Origin: Lentilactobacillus senioris
GTDB lineage: Bacteria > Bacillota > Bacilli > Lactobacillales > Lactobacillaceae
Reading direction: 5' to 3'
Assembly: GCF_026798195.1 (NCBI RefSeq)
Contig: NZ_JAPQEZ010000003.1
Span: 292,329 to 356,328 of the forward strand
Length of the DNA stretch: 64,000 nucleotides
The position numbers and the translations under genes are program-made. The notes beneath the pieces are model-generated. The model saw only the letters and a program-made list of their open reading frames with translations. It was not told the DNA's origin and ran no database searches. Below are positions 9,185-18,525 of this stretch, one piece after another (position 1 is the stretch's first letter; each line of letters starts with the position of its first letter).

Positions 9185-9517
9185 CTAACAAAATCCGGTT
9201 ACAGTGTTGGTGTAACCAAATTCGTTTAATAAATCTAAAAAATCGTCCCAGTAATGGTTTTTATCCGCATCGTCAGATCTGGAATAGCTTGCATCCTCAA
9301 TTTTTACTGTTTTGAATTTATTCTTTGGTTGAATAAGATCCTTGAAGAGTAAATTACAAGCGTATAGGTACAACGCTCGATTGATTGAAGTCCCCGGCCA
9401 TTCATATTTGCTGACGATATTCTTTGCATCCGCTACGGCATCGATGATGTCGGCTGGATCAACAAACTTAAATTGTGGGTTGCGGGTTATTCGGTCGATA
9501 ACGTTTTGTTCGTCCAC
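9185..9517 (-). CDS. Head-tail connector protein (DUF4054-like)
   Basis: 110 residues, mainly helical (VDPADIIDAVADAKNIVSKYEWPG, read as helices, then INRALYLYACNLLFKDLI). Length, helical character and place after the capsid gene fit the adaptor/connector class (DUF4054). Call rests mostly on context. Confidence 0.5.
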   Translation of the reverse strand: MDEQNVIDRITRNPQFKFVDPADIIDAVADAKNIVSKYEWPGTSINRALYLYACNLLFKDLIQPKNKFKTVKIEDASYSRSDDADKNHYWDDFLDLLNEFGYTNTVTGFC

Positions 9518-9520
9518 TAT

Positions 9521-9724
9521 CTACGCCCCCGAATCAGCATCTAAAACTGTAAATCCTTCAACAGCAACACGTGAAGACTCAGATAGATTATCACCGGTGT
9601 GGGTTACTTCATAGTCACCAGTTACTACAACAGTTCCGGCAGCTAACCCTGTAATTGCAACACCAGTATCATCACCATTAAATGAGGGTGTAGACTCGCC
9701 CTTTTTATAAACATTGAGTTGCAT
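9521..9724 (-). CDS. Small Ig-like phage structural protein
   Basis: 67 residues with beta-strand pattern (GVAITGLAAGTVVVTGDYEV, then VAVEGFTVLDADSG), resembling small Ig-like or head-decorating proteins that follow phage capsid genes. No catalytic motif. Function is inferred from position only. Confidence 0.4.
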   Translation of the reverse strand: MQLNVYKKGESTPSFNGDDTGVAITGLAAGTVVVTGDYEVTHTGDNLSESSRVAVEGFTVLDADSGA

Positions 9725-9740
9725 TGGATTACCCCCCTAA

Positions 9741-10949
9741 CTACTTCTTGGTAGATTTAGTAGCGGTCTTCTTTTCTACTGAAGCCTTTTGTCCTTCAGT
9801 TTCAGTAGGTGGAGTTTCTGGTTCTTCCGGTTTAGTGATCGTCAAACGGAATACACTTTGTGATCCTTCAAATGATGGTAAGCAGTTCATGGAAACTAAA
9901 TCTTCAGTTTGAACTAATGAATCATTGAAGTATTCATGATAAGCAACACCGGTATCAAAGAATTGAACAGTGTTAGAAGCGATCTTACCATTACGTAAGC
10001 CTAATTCTTCTGGAGTTGGAGCAAATGCCATATGTCCAATTACTGAAGCTGATTGAACTAAACCAGTAGAAGATGATCCAGTTTTAGCAAATTGTTGTGG
10101 AATTGGTGCATTCATAAGAACAACTTTACCTGGAGTTAAGAATGGTGTGAACTTGTCAGTACCAGTTGCTTCTTCATCAACAAATCCTTGGTCATACACT
10201 ACTGGGATAACGTGTAGATTGCGAACAATAAAGTCAACCGCTTGGTCTTCGGTCATCATCATTTTAGAAGTATCAAAATTAGCTGGCCAAAGTGTGGTCT
10301 TGATCCGTTCATTGTTTAACAGCATCCGGAAGGTGTCATCATTCATTAATACTTGATTAGGAGTAATACCTTTATGTTTCATAGCTGTAATTGCTTTTCG
10401 CATATCTTCGATCGGATTAGCGTTAGCAGTATCAGACCAGGCTACATCTACATCGGCATTTAAATCTTCATCAGTAGCATATTCAATTAGAGTATTAACA
10501 CCGTTAGAACTTAGGTTGATTTTGCCAGTCATTAAGGCTTGCATTGCCATCCATTCACGACGAGTCCGCATGCCAAGTAGCATCTTAGTTTTATCATCAA
10601 ATAAACCTAAGATTAATGATTTAACTAAGGTATCATCGCCATTGAATAGCGCACGGTTGATTTCTTCTAAGTCAGTTTCATTCAATGCTGAAGCTGACCG
10701 GAAAAAGTTAGTTTGGAAATATTCTTTATTGAATTTTTCACGATTCATAGGAATTGCTTGGGCATCATAAGTTGATGCTTTAGCCATAACTGGAGCACCT
10801 TGTTTTTGAGTAAGGTAAGAGAGCATATCAGTAGCAATCTTAGTTGCAGGGAAATAAGATTCACTTAAATATGGTGGTAAAGTTAGCAACTTTCGTTCGT
10901 AATAAACGGACATTGCTTTCAAGTTGGTTAGTTCGTCAATATTAGCCAT
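9741..10949 (-). CDS. Major capsid protein (gpE family)
   Basis: 402 residues. The features MSVYYERKLLTLPPYLSESYFP, TDMLSYLTQKQGAPVMAKAS and a C-terminal GVAYHEYFNDSLVQTEDLVSMN (each part of the lambda gpE-type fold, HK97-like) identify the capsid protein. It follows scaffold and decoration genes as usual. The last 35 residues are a Pro/Glu/Lys-rich tail absent from many relatives. AGGAGG precedes the ATG. Confidence 0.85.
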   Translation of the reverse strand: MANIDELTNLKAMSVYYERKLLTLPPYLSESYFPATKIATDMLSYLTQKQGAPVMAKASTYDAQAIPMNREKFNKEYFQTNFFRSASALNETDLEEINRALFNGDDTLVKSLILGLFDDKTKMLLGMRTRREWMAMQALMTGKINLSSNGVNTLIEYATDEDLNADVDVAWSDTANANPIEDMRKAITAMKHKGITPNQVLMNDDTFRMLLNNERIKTTLWPANFDTSKMMMTEDQAVDFIVRNLHVIPVVYDQGFVDEEATGTDKFTPFLTPGKVVLMNAPIPQQFAKTGSSSTGLVQSASVIGHMAFAPTPEELGLRNGKIASNTVQFFDTGVAYHEYFNDSLVQTEDLVSMNCLPSFEGSQSVFRLTITKPEEPETPPTETEGQKASVEKKTATKSTKK

Positions 10950-10962
10950 TAAAAAAATCCTC

Positions 10963-11331
10963 CTAAACTAAAATAATGTGGGTAAGAGCTTTTTGAATTT
11001 CGTCAGTAAAAAGCGCTTGGACATCTTCAGCCATGTTGTCATAAGCAATGTCCCCACGTTTAATAACAGTTGCTGCCTTGGGGCCGTCAGTAATATCAAC
11101 ATTATGCATAGCGATCGCTTGAACCTTGGTAGCGTCGGTGACAGGGGTCAAAATAACTCCTGCGTTACGACGAAAGTCTTTATCTGCCCCTAGTGGAGTC
11201 CCCGCTTTGATAACTTTGCGTCCCTCTTCATTTGCTGTTGCCGCTTCATCATTCATTGTTGCTGGCAAGGTTAAGGCTTGAGCGAAATTCATTAAAATTT
11301 CTGGTTGAGTTTCGTAACTTCCGTGATACAT
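10963..11331 (-). CDS. Head decoration protein
   Basis: 122 residues, with KVIKAGTPLGADKDFRRN and HNVDITDGPKAATVIKRG as in the beta-rich decoration/stabilising proteins found immediately before gpE-type capsids. GGAGG upstream. Presumably a trimeric cement protein on the capsid surface. Confidence 0.65.
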   Translation of the reverse strand: MYHGSYETQPEILMNFAQALTLPATMNDEAATANEEGRKVIKAGTPLGADKDFRRNAGVILTPVTDATKVQAIAMHNVDITDGPKAATVIKRGDIAYDNMAEDVQALFTDEIQKALTHIILV

Positions 11332-11345
11332 AGATATTTCCTCCT

Positions 11346-11858
11346 CTATTTTTGTGATCCAAATTGTTCATCCAGCATGTTGCCTAAGAAATCTTGTGGA
11401 TTACCAATCTTGTCGCTTCTCGTGGTATTAAAGCCCGTATCAGTGCTTTTAGTTAGCGACTTCTTCAACGCTTCATCATGTGCCTGCATATAGTCCACAA
11501 AGGACTTAACATTGGCTTTAGTCACATCGTCGTTGTCTCCCACAAAGAAGCTTTCAAGACCATCAATTTCCAGATCGGATTCCTTGGCAATAGCTCTAGC
11601 CAAGCCTAACGATTCTTTGCGTTGCTGCTTAGCTAGTTGCTGTTTAACAACTTCTAGTTCGCTAGGCTCATCAGGTTCAGTTCCATCCGGTTTGTTAAAT
11701 TGTTCAAACAACTTGTCCATTTTTTCGCCTAAATCATCTAGTTGAGCTAACTTTTCACGTAATTCTTTTTGATCTACGTTCTTTGGTTCTGGGTTTCCAC
11801 CCGCTAGTGGTTGTGGATCTGTTACTTCTGGTTCAGTAATAGTTGGATCTTCTGCCAT
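11346..11858 (-). CDS. Phage scaffolding protein (DUF4355-like)
   Basis: 170 residues. The start at 11858 (MAEDPTITEPEV) is chosen because AAGGAGG lies 7 bases before it; the longer frame to 11900 would run across that site. Acidic N-terminus, a central coiled coil (REKLAQLDDLGEKMDKLFEQ) and a C-terminal DFLGNMLDEQFG that would bind capsid protein, the usual scaffold plan. Confidence 0.75.
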   Translation of the reverse strand: MAEDPTITEPEVTDPQPLAGGNPEPKNVDQKELREKLAQLDDLGEKMDKLFEQFNKPDGTEPDEPSELEVVKQQLAKQQRKESLGLARAIAKESDLEIDGLESFFVGDNDDVTKANVKSFVDYMQAHDEALKKSLTKSTDTGFNTTRSDKIGNPQDFLGNMLDEQFGSQK

Positions 11859-11872
11859 TGTTTGGCCTCCTT

Positions 11873-12796
11873 TTAGTAATAAATAACAAAGCAGCGACAC
11901 CCTATATGTGGCTTACTAGGAATATCACTAGCTGCATATGGGTTCGCTCCTTGAGGTGACTTGCATGCCTGGCAAACATGAGAATCCTCAACTGTGTACC
12001 AGTCAGCGCGTTTCAGTTTCCAATGGGTAGCTAAAAAGGCACCGATAGCCGCAACTATCAATGCCTTTTCGTTTAGTAACAAAGCATGTACATAATATTT
12101 AATTGTCGAATCGCTAACCGACTTGACTGAATCTTCATTTAACCGACTCGTTTCATAAAATAGCTGATCATCTATCGAATCAACATCGATACCAGCCACC
12201 AATGCCTTATGAATGGCTTGATTAATCTTAGCTGCTAACGCGTCAGCCTTTAGCCATATCCGGCTGGATAACGTTAAGTCTTGAGTTTCTCGATTGATAA
12301 AATTTTCAACAATATCATTAATCTGCTTGTCTAAGTCGCCATCGGGAATCCCATTGATTTTAATAACATTCCCCTGAAATGTGACCTCTTTACCAGCTTC
12401 AGCTTGAATTGCTTGTTTAATGAATGTCTCGGCGTCGATAGCCACTTTAGAGGTAATTACCTTGATGATTGAACTAAGCAACGTCTCGCGGTCAAATCCA
12501 GCCATTTTTTGGGCTGATTTAATTCGATACTGTGCTTCGCTATTACCAGACAATAACTGCTTGTATTTTTTAATGAATTTCTTCCAAGTAGTTAAGTCAT
12601 CAGTATTTGGAGCAGTTCGCATGGCGTTAATCGCTAGCGTTCCGTCTTCGTTGTAATTATCAACAAAATAACTCACGTATTGCCTAATATCAGCACTGGC
12701 ACTGGTCAATAAGTTTGCTAGTGTATCAGCGTCACTAGAGTCATCAGCTCTGATTTCTCTTTCACGCTTCTTAGCTAATGATTTACTCGGTTTCAC
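11873..12796 (-). CDS. Minor head protein (phage Mu F-like / SPP1 gp7)
   Basis: 307 residues. The C-terminal zinc-type signature CQACKSPQGANPYAASDIP then HIGCRC is characteristic of the Mu F-like head morphogenesis family; the rest is helical. It overlaps the portal stop by one base, as in most Gram-positive phages. Role: a few copies inside the head near the portal. Confidence 0.8.
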   Translation of the reverse strand: MKPSKSLAKKREREIRADDSSDADTLANLLTSASADIRQYVSYFVDNYNEDGTLAINAMRTAPNTDDLTTWKKFIKKYKQLLSGNSEAQYRIKSAQKMAGFDRETLLSSIIKVITSKVAIDAETFIKQAIQAEAGKEVTFQGNVIKINGIPDGDLDKQINDIVENFINRETQDLTLSSRIWLKADALAAKINQAIHKALVAGIDVDSIDDQLFYETSRLNEDSVKSVSDSTIKYYVHALLLNEKALIVAAIGAFLATHWKLKRADWYTVEDSHVCQACKSPQGANPYAASDIPSKPHIGCRCFVIYY

Positions 12797-14364
12797 TAAG
12801 CATCACCGCCTTTTGGTGGCTCATCTTGACCATTACTTGAAGGTTCTTCCTCGGAATCTGGTTCATCAAACATTGTCATACGTTTTTCAGCCTCTTCTTC
12901 CTCTGCCTTAAGCTCATCATCAATGTTTTGAACTCGGCTTAAGTAACTAATCAACGTTCGCTTAGAAACAATACCATTGAGATTTCTAACAATGGTGGAT
13001 TCATCAACTTCCGAGTGTGGGACGTTAGGCGTAAATTCGACTTTTATATCACGAATAATATCGGCAATTTCTTTATCGTTACCAAGATTATTGTGCTTTA
13101 AGATAATCCGTAGTAATCGCTTAATAGTCTTGCGCATTTTTTCGCCCTTGGTAGACGCAGCCATTAGCATGGGTTGCATCTTCTGGGTTAAAGCAAAACC
13201 TGAAGCAGCAGTACTGATATTAGGATCGGCAAGGTTAACAACTTGAGCGCCATCATAAATCTTATCGGACAAATGCTTCAAAGTGTTTTCTTGTAGTCCA
13301 TCACCATCTGGTTTCTGCAAATACTTAACTTCCGGGTTAATCTTTGGATCTGTATTTTGTACCTGCATAACTCGCCAGCGTTTAACCTCTTGCTTTTGCA
13401 ATGGTGAAAAGTCAGCCACACCCATAGTTAGCAAGATAGCATTTGAGAAGTTGTCGTTATCATCAACCTTTTCGGACATTACTTTATCTTGGGCATCAAT
13501 TAGCGATACTAAATCATCAAACATCCCTAAGCGTTCATCATTCTCAGGTAACTCTGTGATAAATTCCATGCCCACAGTGTTGTCGATAACATTCTCATTC
13601 CATTTGACACTAGCTTCAAATCCACCCGCAGCTGCTAAATCTTCATCACTAAATTTATAAATCTTAGTTGGCGTGTGAAGCATCCCAAATTGACGACCAT
13701 CAACCTTTTCAAAGGTAAACCCAAATAGCGGTCTGCTATCTTCATTATTGCTATAAACCACAAAGGCATTTTCAGGGGCTTTATGCGTGAACTTGAGTGT
13801 CTTTCCATCGTCGTTAGCAATATAAGCTACTAGGTAACTACGCCCATAAATATCAGCCTTTTTAGCCAGTTCATAGAAAACATCGTCAGAATCACTATCA
13901 GATAATGATTGGGCAATCAGCTCGTTAATTTCACTGACTTTACTTTCGGCAACGTTTTTATCACTGTTTGGTGCATAGGTGATTTTAGGTGGAATGCCGA
14001 TAAAGAAACCACTAAACGTATTAACTAAGTTACGGGCCACATTAACTACCACTCGGTTCTTATCTGGGTCAATGGTACTAAACTGAGTCCTATCCCTTAT
14101 CGCTTCATGGTCACCCTTGTAGTAACGCATTTTTAAATGGTACTGGTTGCGTAACATAGTGTCATAAGTGCTTAGCATTACACTAACTTCATCAAGATTT
14201 TGCTCAATATCAAAATCCGGCGAACAACGTGGTACGTCATTATCATCTAGATAAACATGCTCAGATAACCAACGATTGCTTTCGCCAGTTATACCACCAC
14301 TAATAAATCGACTAGGACCATCACGATCCTTTAAATATCGAGAAATAGAACTTAATTGTGTCAT
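12796..14364 (-). CDS. Portal protein (SPP1 gp6-like)
   Basis: 522 residues. N-terminal YHLKMRYYKGDHEAIRDR, NVARNLVNTFSGFFIGIPP and AYIANDDGKTLKFTH match SPP1-type portals; the C-terminus is a Glu-rich tail. Located between terL and the F-like gene. It forms the dodecameric DNA channel and docks the terminase. Confidence 0.88.
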   Translation of the reverse strand: MTQLSSISRYLKDRDGPSRFISGGITGESNRWLSEHVYLDDNDVPRCSPDFDIEQNLDEVSVMLSTYDTMLRNQYHLKMRYYKGDHEAIRDRTQFSTIDPDKNRVVVNVARNLVNTFSGFFIGIPPKITYAPNSDKNVAESKVSEINELIAQSLSDSDSDDVFYELAKKADIYGRSYLVAYIANDDGKTLKFTHKAPENAFVVYSNNEDSRPLFGFTFEKVDGRQFGMLHTPTKIYKFSDEDLAAAGGFEASVKWNENVIDNTVGMEFITELPENDERLGMFDDLVSLIDAQDKVMSEKVDDNDNFSNAILLTMGVADFSPLQKQEVKRWRVMQVQNTDPKINPEVKYLQKPDGDGLQENTLKHLSDKIYDGAQVVNLADPNISTAASGFALTQKMQPMLMAASTKGEKMRKTIKRLLRIILKHNNLGNDKEIADIIRDIKVEFTPNVPHSEVDESTIVRNLNGIVSKRTLISYLSRVQNIDDELKAEEEEAEKRMTMFDEPDSEEEPSSNGQDEPPKGGDA

Positions 14365-14380
14365 TTAGGCTACCTCCTTT

Positions 14381-15844
14381 CTAATAAAAAAGCCGGTCAT
14401 GACTGACGGCTACTTGCGCTGGCTGTGCTGCAACTTCACGACTTAATGCTTGAGTCATCGAATCAACCTCATCGTCGTGTTCCATATTAGGAAAACCGGT
14501 CCATTCATCTAACATTTCGAGTACCCAAGGCTGCCATTTCGGATGTGGTAAATAGATATTTCCAGCCTCATAAAAAGGAACCACTACATTAGCCCGAGTG
14601 ACTTTATCGCCCTCCGGAACTACTGGAATGATTCCTGATACTACATTTCGAATTGTGTTAATAATGGCTGATCCATTCGCCTTATCTTCAATGTAAATGG
14701 CTTTGGCTTGTGGTTGCCGTTGATGCATACTCATAATCGCTTTTAACTGATCATTAAATGCCATTCGGTCATGTACTCGATCAAGCAAGTAGAAGTTGGC
14801 CCCTTGCTTACCCCATGTTTGACCAGCCACATAATCACTAGTATCCGACATTGTAAAAGTAAGATCCCAACTACTCCAAGACTTATCTAACTTAGGCAAA
14901 ATAGCTACTGATTCATCATGATCTAACCCCAATCTAGTAGCTGTTGCCCCGTCAGGTAGATAGTAATGCACTTGATTAGCTTTAAAGATATTCCCACCGT
15001 CTAGTACTGGTCTTTGCTGGTATAATGCTGCCCATGTTTTAGAGCCAGATACTCGCATAGTTTGTTCTGCCCACTCCTTGCCTTTATTCATAGGCGGGAA
15101 CGGGCATAATGGTTCGCCAACTTCACGGCCTAGCATATCGTTTTCCTCAGCAATCGCCGGCAACTTGATTTCTTCCCACGGTAACGCCATTTCCTTTAAT
15201 AGCCGACCAGCTAAATCATCAACGTTCCAGCGAGTCATAATTACTATAACTGATCCAGTGGCTGATAAACGACTATAGAAACTAGCCTGCCACTCATCCC
15301 AAATTTTATTGCGAATTGTGGTTGAGTTAGCGTCCTGCATACCTTTAATTGGATCATCAATAATCAATAAATCAGAATGCTTACCAGTAGCTGAACCTAA
15401 AATAGTGGTTGAATGCATAGCACCACGGTGGTTAGCGATTTGCCATTCATTGCTCGTATGCTTAGTAGGAGAACTGGTTAATCCGTACATATCTCTACCA
15501 AATTCATTAAACTTAGCTAGGTTACGACTACCAAAGCGTTGTGCTAAATCATCAGAATAACTAGCTACCATAACTTCTTTTTCGGGATGTTTCATCAAAT
15601 AATAACTAGGAAAAGTTTCCGTGATAGTAGTCGACTTGCCATGTTGTGGCGGCATTTCAACAATTAAAAAACGACGCTCACCATCAGCAATAGGCTGCAG
15701 AGCGTCGCATAATAATTTTGTATGTGGAAATAACTTCATTTGATAATCTTGGGACATCTGGAAATAATCAGCATAACTGCGTCTAGCTAACTCTAACCGT
15801 GACTGCTTAGCAATCGCTGCACGTTCACTCTTCGTTAGGCTCAT
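14381..15844 (-). CDS. terL: Terminase large subunit
   Basis: 487 residues. ATPase motifs are present: Walker A PPQHGKST (about residue 65) and Walker B LLIIDDP. The nuclease half has the acidic residues in SSWDLTF, IYIEDKANGS and DDEVDSM expected of the RNase H-like headful nuclease. Its start overlaps terS by 20 bases. Packages DNA into the prohead. Confidence 0.95.
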   Translation of the reverse strand: MSLTKSERAAIAKQSRLELARRSYADYFQMSQDYQMKLFPHTKLLCDALQPIADGERRFLIVEMPPQHGKSTTITETFPSYYLMKHPEKEVMVASYSDDLAQRFGSRNLAKFNEFGRDMYGLTSSPTKHTSNEWQIANHRGAMHSTTILGSATGKHSDLLIIDDPIKGMQDANSTTIRNKIWDEWQASFYSRLSATGSVIVIMTRWNVDDLAGRLLKEMALPWEEIKLPAIAEENDMLGREVGEPLCPFPPMNKGKEWAEQTMRVSGSKTWAALYQQRPVLDGGNIFKANQVHYYLPDGATATRLGLDHDESVAILPKLDKSWSSWDLTFTMSDTSDYVAGQTWGKQGANFYLLDRVHDRMAFNDQLKAIMSMHQRQPQAKAIYIEDKANGSAIINTIRNVVSGIIPVVPEGDKVTRANVVVPFYEAGNIYLPHPKWQPWVLEMLDEWTGFPNMEHDDEVDSMTQALSREVAAQPAQVAVSHDRLFY

Positions 15845-16301
15845 TAGCTAATCGCCTCAATTCTTCAGTACTCAACTCTTTTAAGTTAGGTATATTTAAG
15901 CCGCCTGATACATCAATATCTTGCTTATCACGCCACTTTTCAGGTTTCCTGTTCTTCAGCCAGAATATTTGGGCCGTGGTATCTGGTGGCACTTCTTTTT
16001 CTACTTCTTTAAATACCTCAAGTCTTCCTGACTCTTCCGATACAGCCTTAGTAACTTCGATAGTTGTATAGCCTAACGCTCGCCTTAGCAAGGCGTTTTC
16101 AACTTGATAGTCAACAACCTCTTTACCCTTTTTTAAGGCGTCGGAAATGTCGGGATACTTTCTTTCCCAGTCATACAAAGTCGTCCTATTAACGCCCATA
16201 TTTTGCGATATTTGTTCATCAGTGAGGCCATCACGAGCCCAACCTTCAATTTTGATTAATCCTTCCGGTGTTAACCACTCTTGATATTTTCCTTTTGCCA
16301 T
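15825..16301 (-). CDS. terS: Terminase small subunit
   Basis: 158 residues. A helix-turn-helix (LTDEQISQNMGVNRTTLYDW) is followed by a helical oligomerisation part and the KNRKPEKWRDKQDI motif that is typical of Gram-positive small terminases. It recognises the packaging site and feeds DNA to TerL. GGAGG lies upstream. Confidence 0.92.
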   Translation of the reverse strand: MAKGKYQEWLTPEGLIKIEGWARDGLTDEQISQNMGVNRTTLYDWERKYPDISDALKKGKEVVDYQVENALLRRALGYTTIEVTKAVSEESGRLEVFKEVEKEVPPDTTAQIFWLKNRKPEKWRDKQDIDVSGGLNIPNLKELSTEELRRLANEPNEE

Positions 16302-16315
16302 GACGCCCCACCTCC

Positions 16316-17194
16316 TTAAATATTTTTTTCTGATATGTTTGTTATTCTCTCAAATGTATCTGGCTCGAATTCTAACCATCCTGGAATCCATCCAGGTTTA
16401 ACTTCCTGATCACTAGATGGATTCCCTGTTCGAATTTCCCAAACATTCGTTGTTTGAAAATGATCGTATTGGTAATATAACCTTTCATACCTCGTTTTAA
16501 CCCAAAAATTCATTGTTTGAATTTCCCAACCAGATTGATTAATGAAAAAACGAGGAATATAAAAAGCGAAATCATTGGCAGGTATTAACGGGATTTCTAT
16601 TGTTTCATCTTTGTTTTTATAATCATTTGAAATAGATATAGTAACCTTAACATTCAAAATAGCTCTGTCAGATTGATTAGTAATCTTAATAGCTTTAACA
16701 TATGTAGGCAATGATTCCTTAAAACCAGACACTGCATTGATGCTCAATAATGTGCCAATACTATGTTTTTTTATGAAATCTTCAGTTTGAATTTCATCAT
16801 AATTATTAATATAAAGATAATTCCAGTCTTGAATAGCATTTACATTAAAAACATCATATTGAACAATAAAATCCGGCCTGGCACCATATCTCTCTATTCT
16901 ATGATTTTCATTTAATTGAGTTTTAAACTCTTTTTGGTTTTCTTTTATTTGTTTTTGGAGATTTTTATTGTCATGCTCAAATTGAAGCCTTAATGACCAA
17001 TAAACACCACCTATTGAAACAATAGCGCCAAGGTATCCACCCCAGAACCCAAGCCAATCACTACCTTTTCCAGTAGCTCCATCGAATAATCCGCTCAACA
17101 TAAAAGCCTCTACTATCATTGGAATTACAAAAATAAATATAAAAACAAAGACAGCGATATTCCTAATAGTTTTATTTTTATACTTAAAATCCAC
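16316..17194 (-). CDS. Accessory two-TM membrane protein with soluble C-domain, unknown function
   Basis: About 292 residues if the GTG at 17194 is used (AGGAG 8 bases upstream; a frame start at 17203 is too close to it). Two membrane segments (roughly residues 10-35 and 45-65, the second ending in GAIVSIGGVYWSLRLQ), a Lys/Gln/Asn-rich coiled coil to about 100, then a beta-rich domain of about 190 residues. The base composition is more AT-rich than the neighbouring terminase genes, and it stands between late regulator and packaging genes where phages often keep morons. A role in superinfection exclusion or defence is possible but not shown. Confidence 0.65.
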   Translation of the reverse strand: MDFKYKNKTIRNIAVFVFIFIFVIPMIVEAFMLSGLFDGATGKGSDWLGFWGGYLGAIVSIGGVYWSLRLQFEHDNKNLQKQIKENQKEFKTQLNENHRIERYGARPDFIVQYDVFNVNAIQDWNYLYINNYDEIQTEDFIKKHSIGTLLSINAVSGFKESLPTYVKAIKITNQSDRAILNVKVTISISNDYKNKDETIEIPLIPANDFAFYIPRFFINQSGWEIQTMNFWVKTRYERLYYQYDHFQTTNVWEIRTGNPSSDQEVKPGWIPGWLEFEPDTFERITNISEKNI

Positions 17195-17250
17195 TTTCAA
17201 CACTCCTAAAATTTTATTAATTTAAGAGTATCAAAATATAGTAACCATAG

Positions 17251-17331
17251 CTATTCATCTTTATGTTTATTTTCGTAAGCCATAGCGGCTGCAACTACAA
17301 CAATGAACGCCACAACGAAAATATTTAGCAT
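17251..17331 (-). CDS. 26-residue membrane micro-protein
   Basis: Reads MLNIFVVAFIVVVAAAMAY then a charged tail ENKHKDE: one membrane helix with a basic/acidic cytoplasmic end. The ATG is three bases after the stop of the preceding small ORF, so translation would be by coupling. Too short for routine gene calling; function unknown. Confidence 0.4.
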   Translation of the reverse strand: MLNIFVVAFIVVVAAAMAYENKHKDE

Positions 17332-17334
17332 TAG

Positions 17335-17448
17335 TCAAATGCCACTATAAATAATAATTGGTAACCAAGTAATAGTAGACCAACCTAATGCCTTACATAA
17401 AATCAATGCTAGTAATATGAACCATGCTAATTTATTAACGAGTCCCAT
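17335..17448 (-). CDS. 37-residue hydrophobic micro-protein
   Basis: Reads MGLVNKLAWFILLALILC, then KALGWSTITWLPIIIYSGI: two short hydrophobic stretches. Its start overlaps the 3' end of the upstream Lys-rich ORF. A weak AAGGTG precedes it. Not recognised. Confidence 0.4.
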   Translation of the reverse strand: MGLVNKLAWFILLALILCKALGWSTITWLPIIIYSGI

Positions 17449-17590
17449 TGAACTTCACCTTATCCCTTTTATTTTTATCCTTTTTCTTACTTGATTTAGC
17501 TAACTTCCTCTTCTCATCCAATTCACGTTGCAACTTACGGTCTTCTTGGACTTCTTCCCAGCTAGCAAAGTATCCATCCACTCTAGTCAT
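17435..17590 (-). CDS. Small basic phage protein (51 aa)
   Basis: Begins MTRVDGYFASWEEVQEDRK and ends in a Lys-rich tail (KSSKKKDKNKRDKVKF in the last 20 residues). Its ATG lies inside the last codons of the preceding gene, a coupled start. Helical, highly charged; function unknown. Confidence 0.55.
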   Translation of the reverse strand: MTRVDGYFASWEEVQEDRKLQRELDEKRKLAKSSKKKDKNKRDKVKFNGTR

Positions 17591-17804
17591 GCTTGACATG
17601 ATGAATCACCAACTTGTCCTCGTTGTAGAGAGCAATATCTCCACTTCTAACACGCTTACCTTGGATAAACAGCGGAGCATTCTTCTTACTGTAATCAATA
17701 TCCAGTTCCACACTGTTCACGGCTTCCTCAGTGCAGACATCTAACAGCTGGTAAAGCAGTGCATGACCGTCATCGTGCAAACTATGTAACTTTAGTTTTC
17801 GCAT
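17583..17804 (-). CDS. Small hypothetical phage protein (73 aa)
   Basis: Start supported by GAGGAGG 5 bases upstream. Soluble, mixed alpha/beta pattern (ALLYQLLDVCTEEAVNSVELD, in part). Heads a run of four overlapping small ORFs down to 17251. No family recognised. Confidence 0.6.
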   Translation of the reverse strand: MRKLKLHSLHDDGHALLYQLLDVCTEEAVNSVELDIDYSKKNAPLFIQGKRVRSGDIALYNEDKLVIHHVKHD

Positions 17805-17830
17805 GTTATCCTCCTCTTAATTTTGGGTAC

Positions 17831-17853
17831 AAAAAAACAGCCTACGGGCTGTT
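17831..17853 (-). terminator. Intrinsic terminator after the 178-aa membrane gene
   Basis: ACAGCC, loop CGTA on the minus strand, GGCTGT, followed by seven T. Lies between 17876 and the ribosome site of the next small ORF. Confidence 0.75.
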
Positions 17854-17875
17854 TAATTTGCGAAGCATCTAACTG

Positions 17876-18406
17876 TTATAAATTCGTCAATTTATTATCC
17901 GAATCACGTATTTTAATTTCATAGTTTTTATTACTTAACTGTTTATTAAAATTCGACGATAGAACATGTACATCATAGCTTTCACCGACCTGTAAAGTAA
18001 TCCAAGTTACGTAATTATTATCTTTATCAGCAACAGTATATCCATCGTTTAACTTAGAATTATCACTTTCCGTTTCAGAATTATCACTTTTTTCTTTTTG
18101 TATAACTTTCACAAACGGAAGAAATGTTATGGGTGCTGTTCCAGCATTTACTATTGTCATATGCTTCTCATCGCCTTTTGCCCACCTAAATACTTTTAAT
18201 TTACCTTTTTTATTGGTAGCCAAATATAAGGAAACGATCACAGCCATTAGGGTACCGATGGCACTGGCCCATTCACCCAGATCACCAAATGCGTCTGGGT
18301 TGTCATTAATTAAAAACCATGTGGGAATAATTGCCCCAAGTACAAATCCTAAAACAGCGTAAAAGAATTTACTATCCAATAAAAAATCTTTAAACCTTTT
18401 CTTCAC
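17876..18406 (-). CDS. Accessory two-TM membrane protein, unknown function
   Basis: About 176 residues from GTG 18406 (GGAGG seven bases upstream; the ATG at 18412 is too close to it). Two membrane segments near residues 12-35 and 48-66 (the second in WASAIGTLMAVIVSLYLAT) and a soluble Ser/Asp/Asn-rich beta domain. The topology and the second helix resemble those of the 292-residue protein at 16316, so they may be members of one accessory class. Flanked by its own terminator. Confidence 0.6.
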   Translation of the reverse strand: MKKRFKDFLLDSKFFYAVLGFVLGAIIPTWFLINDNPDAFGDLGEWASAIGTLMAVIVSLYLATNKKGKLKVFRWAKGDEKHMTIVNAGTAPITFLPFVKVIQKEKSDNSETESDNSKLNDGYTVADKDNNYVTWITLQVGESYDVHVLSSNFNKQLSNKNYEIKIRDSDNKLTNL

Positions 18407-18472
18407 TACCATTCCTCCAAACTAATACTTCTAATAGAATATCAGAATAATAGTTTGAATAAAATGATAATT

Positions 18473-18501
18473 AAAAAAGACGCACCATTTAAGTACGTCT
18501 T
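18473..18501 (-). terminator. Intrinsic terminator
   Basis: A 9-bp stem (AAGACGTAC with GTGCGTCTT, loop TTAAATG) followed by six T on the minus strand, directly after the 35-aa membrane peptide gene. Confidence 0.75.
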
Positions 18502-18525
18502 GATAGTTATATATTATAATTATGC

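Noticed and set aside
17448..17744. Plus-strand ORF with hydrophobic start
   Set aside because: Opposes a chain of minus-strand small ORFs with ribosome sites and lacks one itself.
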